Source: Chionoecetes opilio (taxonomy: Eukaryota > Arthropoda > Malacostraca > Decapoda > Majidae). Taken from it: DNA of 64,000 nt. Below the pieces are notes generated by a model. The model was not told the origin of the DNA. It did not search any database and saw only the letters and a list, made by a program, of their open reading frames with translations. Each line of letters opens with the position of its first letter. Position 1 is the first letter of the stretch. The stretch spans positions 27,501-91,500 of the forward strand of contig JACEEZ010016311.1 of NCBI GenBank assembly GCA_016584305.1, written 5' to 3'. This document shows, piece after piece, positions 12,673 to 23,629 of this stretch. Position numbers and translations under genes: made by a program.

Positions 12673-14312
12673 ACCACTACACAACAAAATCCTGACAATA
12701 TAGTGAGATTCCAGTACTTGAAGGTACAAGACAGAAGCTCAGTCTGATTCCACATTTTTTTACCAGACATTGTGCTTCAGTGTAATGAACAGTGCCCCGA
12801 CACTCATGGTGATAACCATGATAGATACTCCAACCATTACTAGTCCATTCCCTGCACCTAGAACCAGGTTAATATGCATCTCCATGCCATTTATTTAAAC
12901 TGATCCATTATTATTGTCTTATATTTGAAATACAGGGCGAAATTGGCTCTCCGATGGAGACCACATGATAAAAAAAAAACCATGTAATCAAGTGACAATA
13001 CACATTTGACTGTCCACAACTTTTCCTACGACAAACACAGGAGACTCAGACAAAGGTTCAGTCTGGCCCATTTCTTCAGAGGTTTCCAGGAACATTTCAG
13101 GTTTCATGTCGACATTAGATTGTTCTAAACCGAAGACATCTGGCTGTGATAACTTTAATACTATACTACTACTATACTATATTTTGGGCTGCCAGTGAAT
13201 TGTTTCTTTTTAATGCTGCAACACAAAAATATATTCCAATGTATTTAAAGCGTAATATATGTTTATCTATGTACGCAATCTAATTTACTGTTACCACTGC
13301 ATACTGTATGTCACTACTAGATTATGCTGCCTAATGCGAGCTTAGCGAGTAGCTACTTCACTACTACTGTACAATCAATCACATAATTACACTAGTTTTA
13401 GTATCAGTGCTGCCTAAAATTTATCCAACGCTTTCAGTACTAATAGGAATGTTCTTATAAGGTTTTTTTAAACTATTGATTGACTCCAATGCATTGAGAG
13501 AAGCTGCGGCTGAAAACTGTGATTTTATGCATGGCCATAAGAGAGAATAGGGATTCCACATGACAAGCATGTGAAATGGCAATTTGAATGGTGAAACATA
13601 CTTTGCTGCCCTTTTACCCTCGCTGGTGTGTTCCACTTCTCCCACACACTCACTAAGATACATTTTGATGATGGTTCTGATAACCTTCAAACTGATGCCC
13701 TACACATTACTTGAATCAACTCTTATAGTTTGCTATAATATGTTCTGGAACAAGTATGAATGTACCATGTTTTAATAATGTAGTGGGTAAAGCTTTTGAG
13801 TAAATCAATAATTAATTCAAATAGGTGCTTTCAGCATCGGCTCCATTCCCAGACTAGGTAGTCAACACGCTACCACCACTGAATCAGACATAGTTCAATA
13901 ACTCTGACCTGTGCTCCACTGCCCTACATGCGGCTACCTCCGTAGTGCTTCAGAAATAGCTTGCTTCATCATTGCACCTGTCATGCTGAAATCAAACAAG
14001 ATGTACTCTATAGTTCTGAGCTCCTTACCTTGTAGACTTATGAATATTAGTTGGTGACGAAATTTTTACATTTTTTCAAGTCATGTTAAATGTTTATATT
14101 TGTGAGAGTAGTTATGGATTCCATACTTTGTGTGTGCATATTTCCCTTTCATTCCCATCATCCTGCACTGTATCTCACCTTTGTGAATGTCATGTTGGTC
14201 CACATCACCAATCACATTTATAATAAAATAAATTCCCACTGAAATACTTTCTATATTGATTGAAATCTTTCATCCATTAACCAAAATTACTGGCTCTAAT
14301 TACTTGGCTTAC
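12673..14312 (+). other. Likely 3' UTR and downstream sequence of the K2P gene
   Basis: Follows the stop codon of the channel exon. AT-rich with no competing coding exon. A candidate polyadenylation context (TATAATAAAATAAATTCC) lies near 14218-14237, just before a LINE fragment, but the real end of the transcript cannot be set from sequence alone. Confidence 0.4.
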
Positions 14313-14806
14313 TCACTTTTCTGTGCTAGAGTAAAATGCAAAATTGAAAAGGTTAAAGTCGAAGGAAGGTAGAAAAACAGAAAAAGGAAGAGAGTTCCAG
14401 AGTTTACCAGTGAAAGAGTGAAGATACTGGTTAACTCTTGCATTAGTAGGTTGGACACAATATAATTGAGAATAAGTAGAAAGTCTTGTGAAGCAAGTCC
14501 ACGAGAGGGGGAGAGGCATTAAGTTAGCAGATTCAGAAGAGCAGTGAGCATGAAAATAACGGTAGAAGATAAAAAGAGAAGTAACACTGTGACAGTGATT
14601 CAAAGATTAAGACAGTCAGTCAGAGGACTGACGTTGACGAGACGAAAAGCGTTTGACTCCATCCGTTTAGGAGAGTAGTAGGCTATGAGTCGATCCCCCC
14701 AAAACATGAGAGGCATACTCCATACATGGGCAGATAAGGCCCCTGTACAGAGCAAGCAACTGGGAGGGAGAAAAAATCGACACAAACGCCACAGGACACC
14801 TAACAT
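14313..14806 (-). pseudogene. C-terminal end of a CR1-like LINE ORF2
   Basis: The minus-strand translation includes SNAFRLVNVSPLTDCLNL, then FYRYFHAHCSSESANLMPLP, then ARVNQYLHSFTGKLWNSLP. This series is characteristic of the region after the RT domain in CR1-superfamily LINEs of invertebrates. The two pieces are in different frames with a stop between them, and RT and endonuclease are absent here. It is a 5'-truncated dead copy. RT fragments at 26222-26512 and 41940-42004 may belong to a related LINE. Confidence 0.75.
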
Positions 14807-15540
14807 CTTAAGGCCGTGTCACACGGACACTTTTTCCAGCATCTTTTAGTATTTTGCTACCATTTGATGCCTGATACGGGCATCTCTTGGTAGCAAATGC
14901 GGAGTTGCGCATTATCCTCTCCTACCAGTAGCTACTGGCATCTTTGTTTACATCTTGGAGCAGCCGATGCCACGCAAGACTTCAACCGAACAACACATTT
15001 CAGTGAAATAAAGAGAAATTACCAATTTTGGCATATAATGTGCCAAAGCACACAAATTAAGGCCAATAGCAGCCAGACGAAGTCTTCTTGCACTATCTAT
15101 TGTGTTTGTTTTGGCTGCGGGTCCCGGTGTCGCGTGGGCAAGTGTCTGTTTACGAAAAGCAGTCCGTTTACTAACAAAGGCAAAGAAAACGGGTGTTGAG
15201 GGGAATACTTACTAATATTGACTTGATCAACAAAGGCATGTCCAGGCGTCTGACGACAATAAACCCGTCTATATTTATCAACAAAATGGGGGTGGGGGGC
15301 ACAAAGTGGAATACTCGCCGACGTCGGCGAGAATTCCTATCGGTGACAGTTATAGGTATGGTTTTGAGCATATATGATATATGAGGCATTCAATTTCGTA
15401 CAGAAATGTCCTGTGAGCAGGAGATGGGGCCTTAACCACTTGAATGCCTCATATATGCCTCACTTGGCCAATAGGCCTTTAGACGCAGAGGCCAGAGGTC
15501 CCATATACTGATATGTTTACATATTTTCTGTTTTCCCGTG
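14807..15540. other. Repeat-like non-coding sequence, not classified
   Basis: Starts directly at the LINE fragment with GGCCGTGTCACACGG, a common MITE-like terminus that contains a CCGTGTCACACGG dyad. A 16-bp dyad TCGCCGACGTCGGCGA lies near 15316. No convincing partner terminus was found. Confidence 0.35.
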
Positions 15541-16860
15541 CGGGCAACATGGGTGACTATTCATTTTTTCGTAAATAGTTTTTTTTGTTTACTCCACATA
15601 AGAGCCCCTCTCAGTAATGAAGTTACTTTCATAGTATCATGAATTACTCACATACATATCACATACACTTCAATCTCCATGTTAATCACAATCTTCGTAT
15701 ATATGAATGAATATCTGTAGTACTTGTATATGTCTTATACAGGATTAATAAGAACGTGATAAATATGAGGTACATCAGTATTGTTGTACAAGTGAATTAT
15801 GACTGTAAGAAAGTTACGGATCCAAGTGGCATAGCATTTGTATATAGAAATCTTCGAAAACTGTATCAAGAAGATACGCTGCCAGACGTACAAACGCACG
15901 GGAGGCGACCAAGGGAGGGAGGGGGTGCTTGGGATTAAACCGTGGCCACCGAGAGACAAGGTCTGATGCATCGCCCGTGACGTCACACCATCTAGTGCTC
16001 ACCGCTCCGCTCCCCGTACAAGTTTACCTACCTAATATAATGCTTATCAGTATAAAAGATATACTGTTATCTTCGGAAATGTTTGTTCTATAATATCATC
16101 AAATAAAAAATCGTAAAACACACAAAAGAAATGCCATTATGAGACTTTCAAGAAATATGCATTAACTTAAACTCTTCGCCATTTAATATTTTGCTCAAAA
16201 ACTTTTTACATGGAGAATGATCAATGATCAATGATCAATGATGATATATTTCGTTTAGTCATAAATGAATTAGCAGCATGCATAAATTAGCGTTAACTAT
16301 ATATTAAAAATCTTGAAATCGGGTAATTTCCTACCTAATATATGCTTATCAGTATAAAATATATACTGTTATCTTTGGAAATGTTTGTTTTATAATATTA
16401 TCCAATAAAAAACCGTAAAACACACTAAAGAAATGCCATTATGAGACTTTCAAGAAATATACATGAACTTAAACTCTTCGCCATTTAATATTTTGCAAAA
16501 AAACGTTTTACATAGAGAATATCAATAGAAGCGGAATTTAATTAGCTTTCCATTGATATATTTCCTTTTCTGATAAATGAATTAGCAGCATGCATAAATT
16601 AGCGTTAACTAAATAAATAACATCATGATCTCTGGTATTTTTTCCCGATTGATGAGGTTATTTATTTAGTTAACGCTAATTTATGTATGGTTCTAATTCA
16701 TTTATCAGAAAACAAAATATATCAATGGAAAGCTAATGCGATTCTGCTTCTATTGATATTCTCCATGTAAAAAGTTTTCTCGCAAAATATTAAATGGCGA
16801 AGAGTTTAAGTTAATGCATACTTGCATGTCAAATTTTAGCTCAATCCGACAATATTTAAG
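15541..16860. repeat. AT-rich palindromic repeat family A, first locus
   Basis: A unit containing CCTAATATATGCTTATCAG, GAAATGTTTGT, CGTAAAACACAC, ATGCCATTATGAGACTTTC and AAACTCTTCGCCATTTAATA occurs at about 16029-16320 and again at 16331-16620. Part of it is inverted at about 16650-16810. The inverted halves meet around a dyad with TTAGCGTTAACTAAATAAAT. The same units, and the preceding CGTGACGTCACACCAT segment, recur at 49740-51350. No coding capacity is seen. Confidence 0.75.
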
Positions 16861-16958
16861 AGTAGTTATTCACTTTTTGGCTCACGAATGGCTCCACTCC
16901 CCTTACGCGAATGGGTCTTATGGTAAGTGGCAGCTCGCTTCGCTCGCTGCAAACAAAC
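16807..16958 (+). repeat. Repeat family B, partial copy
   Basis: Contains CTTGCATGTCAAATTTTAGC, CAATCCGACAATATTTAAGA and GTTATTCACTTTTTGGC, and ends with GTAAGTGGCAGCTCGCTTCG plus CTCGCTGC. It corresponds to the 3' half of the family-B unit described at 20280-22680. Confidence 0.8.
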
Positions 16959-17025
16959 CAGGGTTGTGAACTTTTGTAGCCCACATTTTCGTACCGAGCC
17001 ACCAAAATTATCGTATTTTCAGATA

Positions 17026-17460
17026 GATCAGGTATAGGCGTCCAGCCTCTGGCCCCTTTGCTTTTGGCTCAGTTCTTGCGGCTGGAACGTGGCAGCGAGC
17101 CACGTTCCAGCCAATTAACTCATTACGCTGATCATTAAGGGCTTGTTCTACGCAAACAGTTTGTTTCACAGACCCCCATTGATTTTGACAGCACTACTTG
17201 CATGTCAAATTTCAGCTCAATCCGACAATATTTAGGAGTAGATGATACATGCAAGTAGTGCTGTCAAAATCAATGGGGGTCTGTGCAACAAACTTTTTGC
17301 GTAGAACAAGCCCTTAATGAGTAATTAGCGTAATGAGTTAATTGGCTGGAACGTGGCTCGCTGCCACGTTCCAGCCGCAAGAACTGAGCCAAAAGCAAAG
17401 GGGCCAGAGGCTCGACGCCTATACTTGATATAGTCAGTAGATAACTATATACATCAAATA
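17026..17460. repeat. Inverted pair of family-B repeat units
   Basis: The segment TATAGGCGTCCAGCCTCTGG to CAATCCGACAATATTTAG at 17033-17232 is followed by its near-perfect reverse complement at 17228-17430. Together they form a palindrome of about 400 bp with almost no spacer. Confidence 0.8.
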
Positions 17461-17496
17461 TAGGCGTCTCGTACTGGGGAGGCGTACGGGGAGGCG

Positions 17497-17790
17497 GTAG
17501 CGGAGTGGTTAGCGTCTCCGACTGGCGTTCTCGGTGACCCGAGTTCGATCCCCGAAGAAACCAAAAACCTTTCTGCACCGTCGAGTGGCCTAAGAACACC
17601 CACATGCCCTGCCCATCAATTCTACCTTCGATTGCGAGTGCATCGGAGGACACAGGGGGGCGGCATGAGCCTCTAATCACAGGCGTCACTATAAGAATCC
17701 TGCCTGCGCCACCACGGGCGAAGACCAACCATCAGAGCCCTCAAGTGTACCTCCAGAGTCTACCATCCGAGCCACCGAAGTTCTTGTAAA
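17497..17790 (+). mobile_element. tRNA-derived SINE
   Basis: The head reads GGAGGCGGTAGCGGAGTGG then TTAGCGTC (A box), and GACCCGAGTTCGATCCCC (B box). The body includes TGCACCGTCGAGTGGCCTAA and ATTGCGAGTGCATCGGAGGA. Minus-strand relatives are at 42005-42262 (truncated, A-tailed) and 43998-44075 (head). A functional tRNA is unlikely because the 3' half of the acceptor stem is missing. Confidence 0.8.
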
Positions 17791-17809
17791 CAGAAGTTTA
17801 TTTAGCACT

Positions 17810-18010
17810 AATTAAATCATTACGCTAATTACTCATTAAGGGCTTGTTCTACGCAAAAAGTTTGTTTGACAGACCCCCATTGATTTTGACAGCACTACTT
17901 GCATGTCAAATTTCAGCTCAATCCGACAATATTTAGTAGTTATTCACTTTTTGGCTTAAACTTGGTTCCACTCCCCTTACGCGAATGGGTCTTATGGTAA
18001 GTAGCACTGG
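17810..18010 (+). repeat. Family-B repeat unit, 5' part of the hAT target
   Basis: Shows AATCATTACGCTAATTACTC through ACGCGAATGGGTCTTATGG and stops at GTAAGTAGCA, where the hAT element at 18011 begins. The unit resumes after 20231 with AGTAGCAGCTCGCTTCG. Confidence 0.8.
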
Positions 18011-18629
18011 CAGTGGCGTCGTTTGGGTATGGCAAGGTATGGCACTTGCCATACCTTGACTTAAAAAAAATATATATATATATATTTTTTTTTTTTTTAG
18101 TTTTGGCTTTATCTCAGCCCACCCACCAGCCAGCCGCTGTAGTTGAGCGCTCCTCTTTTGAATATTCATGAACTTTGTTTACCACCAGCCAGCCTATAGG
18201 CGCTTTAGTTGAGCGCTCCTCTTTTGAATATTCATGAGCTTTCCCTGCCAGCCTCCGTTTTGAAAACTCGAGAGCGGGACAGACAGGTTTCTGCTCTGGC
18301 TATATCGGAGTTAACAAGCCTCATTGTTGTCCAGGTGGGTAAACAAAAGACACTGTTTAACTGATAACAATTAAACTGATAACTGTTAACAATTGACACT
18401 TTAACATTAACAAGCTAGCTGGCTAGCTTTTAGCTTCACAATTGGTCCGGTTCTTCACTAAATAACACGTTTGTATGGTAACCATGTCTATTCTCAACAA
18501 TTACAGTAGGAATTGTACTAAATTGAGGCCAGTAGCCTAACACTAATTTGTGTACGAGTAAGTTATAGGCCTATGTGTGCAGTGCAAACATACTTTTGAT
18601 GTCTCATTTTTACTAGGTGACTGCTAGGC

Positions 18630-18857
18630 ATGGCAGGTAAAAAAAGAAAAATGGACATAAGGACCTTTTTTGGTCAGGAGAGGGCAGCAGGAGATCCAAA
18701 GGCAGGAGAGACAAGTCCAGGGACAAAGGTGAGGTCTTACAATAATGGTGATTTTAACAGTGCAGTTCAGAATTCAGTTCCTGCAGAGCAATTCAGCAGA
18801 TCGTATGAATGTGTAGATGACATAAATCAATTGAAAGTTAATTTATGCGTGAACTAA
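18630..18857 (+). pseudogene. N-terminal remnant of a hAT-type transposase (basic start, FF motif)
   Basis: The ORF begins MAGKKRKMDIRTFFG. Several hAT-family transposases of the ZMYM/zinc-finger 862-like group begin with a similar short basic peptide and a TFF/SFF motif. At 18726 the sequence AAG|GTGAGG is a good splice donor, so the real exon may end there (33 codons) and the rest is intron read-through. No hAT dimerisation domain was found downstream. Function as a transposase is inferred from position and start sequence only. Confidence 0.45.
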
Positions 18858-19627
18858 TCTGGTGTCACCTAATGTGTAGCATATGTGCAGTTGTACACCT
18901 TTGTGCCGAAAACCCGGAAAACTTTTTACGATGTGCCCACAAAGAAGGTTAGACCATGGGTCCCACGGCCAAAAATCCGAAAAATTCGGTCAATTTATCC
19001 AGGCAGGTATTGTAGTCCCTCTGTTTTGGATATGGTGTAGTTTTGGGAATGTGGAGCATAAAATTCTTCGGTTTCGAGTTACATTGTCCTAATATCCTCT
19101 TAAAACATGAAAATTTCAATTTTTTTGTGGTCGCTTCCCTCGCATCTTTTTTATTCTTTACATTACAACCCCATGTTCACTATAGAAATGGTATAGAAAA
19201 CACTATTTTGTCAGAACTTTCGAGTGAAAATGTTGCAAATCGTTTGCACAATATGTCACTTTATGAGGTTAGAATCACTGACAATTAAGAACGTTTAATT
19301 CATTTCCCCCCCTTGCATTCATGCAGTGTTTTCCTAGCAAGAGTGTTTTTACTTGTGTGAAATTTCGGGCAAATCAACAACTCTGCCCCCGCAAACCAAC
19401 GAGTCCCCATACGCCTATGGGTGTAGGTGAGAGACGGTGGTTTAAAATGTTTATATCCATATAAAATTAATCGGTTTGTGAATGAGAATTTGCTCCCAAA
19501 TATACGTCAGATTGCAGGAAAAGCATGCAAAAACCTTAAAATAATTTCTGGAGCCCTTGAGTGGGCCCCAGACCTCACGCCGTGAAAGGCTTCGCACCTA
19601 CGGCGCTCGCACCTACGTCAGTCCTGT

Positions 19628-19655
19628 TTGGTGGGCCTTCGGCCCACCAAACATG
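19628..19655. repeat. Hairpin inverted repeat
   Basis: GTTTGGTGGGCC and GGCCCACCAAAC are separated by TTC, giving a 12-bp stem with a tiny loop inside the hAT element. Confidence 0.75.
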
Positions 19656-20279
19656 ATGTTACAAGTGAAAAACAAACCCGTGCAAACATAAGTTTAGAGC
19701 CTACCTAGCCTAGGGGTAATGGGCCTGGGAAAAATGTGCATTTTGGGTAACGGCCCCAAAAAGGTTGGGAACCACTGCTCTATAGGAAGAAAGGCAATAG
19801 AATATACATAAAAACAAAAAATATATTCATATGTAGAATTTCCCGAGAAAGACAATGGTAATAGTCCCAATTCTCAAAATTAGACCCCGCCCCCTTAAAA
19901 TGGCCGCGCGCGTGCAGAATGTACAAAAAAGCTAAGTCAATTCGTATACATTGGCCAGAAGGGAACAGCTCTATCATCTAGATGAAATTTAGCAGACATC
20001 TGTTATATATGTTCAAAACAGTCGAAGTGAATAACTTGGAATATTTATAGAACAATTTTGTCACCTCTTTTCAACACAGTCAACGACGGGTGTTTCTGCT
20101 AGTGTCATATAAAAATTAATTGTATAGACTCACAACTCACCCAAATGGACTATTGCACAACTGATTTGAAAGAAAACAAATCTTCCACGGTACCTTGCCA
20201 TACCTTGGCTTTTGCTGAAATGACGCCACTGAGTAGCAGCTCGCTTCGCTCGCTGCCAATCATTGAATTCAGCATTCCA

Positions 20280-22680
20280 CATATCAAGTATAGGCGTCCA
20301 GCCTCTGGCCCCTTTGCTTTTGGCTCAGTTCTTGCGGCTGGAACGTGGCAGCGAGCCACGTTCCAGCCAATTAACTCATTACGCTAATTACTCATTAAGG
20401 GCTTGTTCTACGCAAAAAGTTTGTTTCACAGACCCCCATTGATTTTGACAGCACTACTTGCATGTCATATTTCAGCTCAATCCGACAATATTTAGGAGTA
20501 GTTATTCACTTTTTGGCTTATACTTGGTTCCACTCCCCTTACGCGAATGGGTCTTATGGTAAGTAGCAGCTCGCTTCGCTCGCTGTCAATAAAAATATTT
20601 TCTCTTTTCACCAAAATATATCAAGTATAGGCGTCCAGCCTCTGGCCCCTTTGCTTTTGGCTCAGTTCTTGCGGCTGGAACGTGGCAGCGAGCCACGTTC
20701 CAGCCAATTAAATCATTACGCTAATTACTCATTAAGGGCTTGTTCTATGCAAAAAGTTTGTTGCACAGACCCCCGTTGATTTTGACAGCACTACTTGCAT
20801 GTCGAATTTCAGCTCAATCCGACAATAATTAGGAGTAGTTTACGCTAATTACTCATTAAGGGCTTGTTTTACGCAAAAAGTTTCATGCAACGACCCCCAT
20901 TGATTTTGACAGCACTACTTGCATGTCAAATTTCAGCTCAATCCGACAATATTTAGGAGTAGTTATTCACTTTTTGGCGGAAACTTGGTTCCACGGGTCT
21001 TATGGTAAGCGGCAGCTCGCTTCGCTCGCTGCCAATCAAGTATAGGCGTCCAGCCTCTGGCCCCTTTGCTTTTGGCTCAGTTCTTGCGGCTGGAACGTGG
21101 CAGCGAGCTCAAAGTGCTTTTAAAATACCTAGTCTACAGAAGGTACAGAAGTCTACAACAAGCAACAGAAGTTATTGTTAAACCGATCTTTATTTAGCTC
21201 TAATTAAATCAGTACGCTAATTACTCATTAAGGGCTTGTTCTACGCAAAAAAGTTTGTTGCACAGACTCCCATTTATTTTGACAGCACTACATGCATGTC
21301 AAATTTCAGCTCAATCCGACAATATTTAAATAATTACGCTAATTACTCATTAAGGGCTTGTTTTACGCAAAAAGTTTGTTACACAGACCCCCATTGATTT
21401 TGACAGCAATACTTGCATGTCAAATTTCAGCTTAATCCAACAATATTTAGGAGTAGTTATTCACTTTTTGGCTTAAACTTGGTTCCACGGGTCTTATGGT
21501 AAGAAGCAGCTCGCTTCGCTCGCTGCCAATCAAGTATAGGCGTCCAGCCTCTGGACCCTTTGCTTTTGGCTCAGTTCTAGCGGCTGGAACGTGGCAGGGA
21601 GCCACGTTCCAGCCAATTAACTCATTACGCTAATTACTCATTAAGGGCTTGTTCTACGCAAAAAGTTTGTTTCACAGAGCCCCATTGATTTTGACAGCAC
21701 TACTTGCATGTCAAATTTCAGCTCAATCCGACAATATATAGGAGTAGTTATTCACTTTTTGGCTTAAACTTGGTTCTACTCCCCTTACGCGAATGGATCT
21801 TGTGGTAAGTAGCAGCTCGCTTCGCTCGCTGCCAATAATATATCCAATCATGACACAAAATTCCATGTTAATTTAGTTTTTCAAAAATAAATGAAATTAA
21901 ATAAAACAAAAATATATTTAGTAACACATATAATCAAGTATAGGCGTCCAGCCTCTGGCCCCTTTGCTTTTGGCTCAGTTCTTGCGGCTGGAACGTGGCA
22001 GCGAGCCACGTTCCAGCCAATTAACTCAATACGCGAATTACTCAATAAGGGCTTGTTCTACGCAAAAAGTTTGTTACACAGACCCCCTTTGTGTTACACA
22101 GACCCCCTTTGATTTTGACAGCACTACTTGCATGTCCAATTTCAGCTCAATCCGACAATATTTAGGAGTAGTTATTCACTTTTTGGCTTAAACTTGGCTC
22201 CACTCCCCTTACTCGAACGGGTCTTATGGTAAGTAGCAGCTCGCTTCGCTCGCTGCCAATTATTTTAGCTAAGGTTATACGATAATTGGCAGTTAGCGAA
22301 GCGAGCTGCTACTTTTCATAAGACCCATTCGCGTAAGGGGAGTGGAATCAAGTTTAAGCCAAAAAGTTAATCAAGTATAGGCGTCCAGCCTCTGGCCCCT
22401 TTGCTTTTGGCTCAGTTCTTGCTGCTGGAACGTGGCAGCGAGCCACGTTCCAGCCAATTAACTCATTGCGCTAATTACTCATTAAGGGCTTGTTCTACGC
22501 AAAAAGTTTGTTTGACAGACCCCCGTTGATTTTGACAGCACTACGTACATGTCAAATTTCAGCTCAATCCGGCAATATTTAGGAGTAGTTATTCACTTTT
22601 TGGCTTAAACTTGGTTCCACTCCCCTTACGCGAATGGGTCTTATGGTAAGTAGCAGCTCGCTTCGCTCGCTGCCAATGAC
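20280..22680 (+). repeat. Tandem array of hairpin-ended family-B units
   Basis: Units of roughly 200-380 bp run from CAAGTATAGGCGTCCAGCC through CGGCTGGAACGTGGCAGCGA, TTACTCATTAAGGGCTTGTT, CCCATTGATTTTGACAGCAC and GTTATTCACTTTTTGGC to ATGGTAAGTAGCAGCTCGC and TTCGCTCGCTGCC. Complete ends are at about 20566, 21012, 21506, 21812, 22236 and 22652; an inverted end is at about 22288. Units are joined head to tail with only a few bp between, and some lack the 5' part. A near-palindrome AGCTCGCTTCGCTCGCTG closes each unit. No ORF is conserved. The class (Helitron-like, MITE or satellite) is not established. Confidence 0.85.
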
Positions 22681-23040
22681 TCAAAAGAAGCTGAACTCGA
22701 GAACTCTACATAGCTATCATCCTCAAAAGAAAAAAGGAATTCCTGTTCCTCCTCTATTCTTTTATGCCCTGTGTCAGCTGGCGCTTATAATGATAGTATG
22801 TCAGTTGTCATCGACTTATCATATCATGTGTAGGGATAAAGTAAAACAATCTCCCTTTTCCCTTACACACTCCGCTGCTGGAAGAGATCGAACCAAGTAT
22901 ACGGTTCCCGTTAGAAGTCAGTTTCTTACCTTTGTCTTGGTAAGGTTAATCTTGCTAAATGAGTTCTCACAATCTGCGTTCTAATGCGGCAAGCAACGGT
23001 CCAAATCCATGTCGTGCAAAGGACCAAAAGTCAAACTCAA

Positions 23041-23105
23041 AACTCTCTCTCTCTCTCTCTCTCGCGGAAGTTGACAGCGACAGATTTTTTTTTTTTTTTT
23101 TTTTT
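23041..23105. repeat. Short (CT)n and T-run
   Basis: (CT)n at 23042-23063 and a T run at about 23085-23105, within the right part of the split hAT MITE. Confidence 0.9.
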
Positions 23106-23629
23106 GCGATGACAATTTTTGTATGACTTTATAATGTAATAATATATTTGTGAGTCAACTATCGTATTTTCGTGTACGATTCTCAACCATGCATCGTACA
23201 TCGTACGGATAGTCAAATTATCGTACAAATACGATAATTATCGTACAGTTCACAACCCTGAAACCAACGTTTCAACTGTCTTGCATACAGGACTGTCGTT
23301 GAGGTGCCAAGCACTTAAATTACTTCTTGGTTAAATATTCGTCGCAAGAAAGACAGACACACCCAAAACAGGTACTGAGCGAAAGCTTACATACAAGTAC
23401 ATACTTACTGAAGCCTCATTCTGCTTGAACTTGCAGTGTTTCCATGAAAAGACGATTTAAAAAAAATAGTTTTCAAGTATTCTATGTTTTGCCAGTATTT
23501 TCATCAAGTGCAGAAAAATAATATGGTAAACTACAATTTTTATTAAGAACTGTTTCAGTTGTTGTATTTTGGGTAATTCTGATATGTCCCGAAGAAGTAC
23601 AGGGAATTCACGGTAAATGATAGAGCATT

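Larger units (their letters stand above)
18011..20231 (+). mobile_element. Defective hAT element with a 5' transposase-like exon
   Basis: The ends are CAGTGGCGTCGTTT and its inverted counterpart AAATGACGCCACTG. A GGTATGGCA-type motif is repeated just inside both ends. AGTAGCA occurs on both sides, although 4 extra bases (CTGG) lie between the left copy and the terminus, so the target duplication is imperfect. A short start-type ORF lies at 18630. The same terminal sequence (CAGTGGCGTC) is found in the MITE at 46009-46963. Most of the transposase is missing. Confidence 0.7.
16959..23260. mobile_element. hAT-type MITE split by a large repeat insertion
   Basis: The left end CAGGGTTGTGAAC (16959) and the right end GTTCACAACCCTG (ending 23260) are inverted repeats. 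The flanking octamers AAACAAAC and AAACCAAC match at 7 of 8 positions, as for a hAT target duplication. The right part carries GTACGATAATTATCGTAC-like subterminal motifs, and the left fragment has TTATCGTATTTTC. Nearly all of the 6.3 kb between is family-B repeats and a second hAT element, so the original MITE was only a few hundred bp. That both ends are one element is inferred from the flanks. Confidence 0.6.

Noticed and set aside
14806..15436. Possible piggyBac-like MITE (TTAAGGCC ... GGCCTTAA)
   Set aside because: Only 8 bp are shared at the ends. The sequences diverge immediately, so chance is likely.
18883..19092. Possible GRF-type zinc finger
   Set aside because: A C-x-C start and a later Cys are present, but the required Cys/Trp spacing is missing and the frame is short.
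19725..19780. Right end of another hAT element (AAGGTTGGGAACCACTG)
   Set aside because: It resembles a common hAT terminus, but no matching left end or target duplication was found in the neighbourhood.
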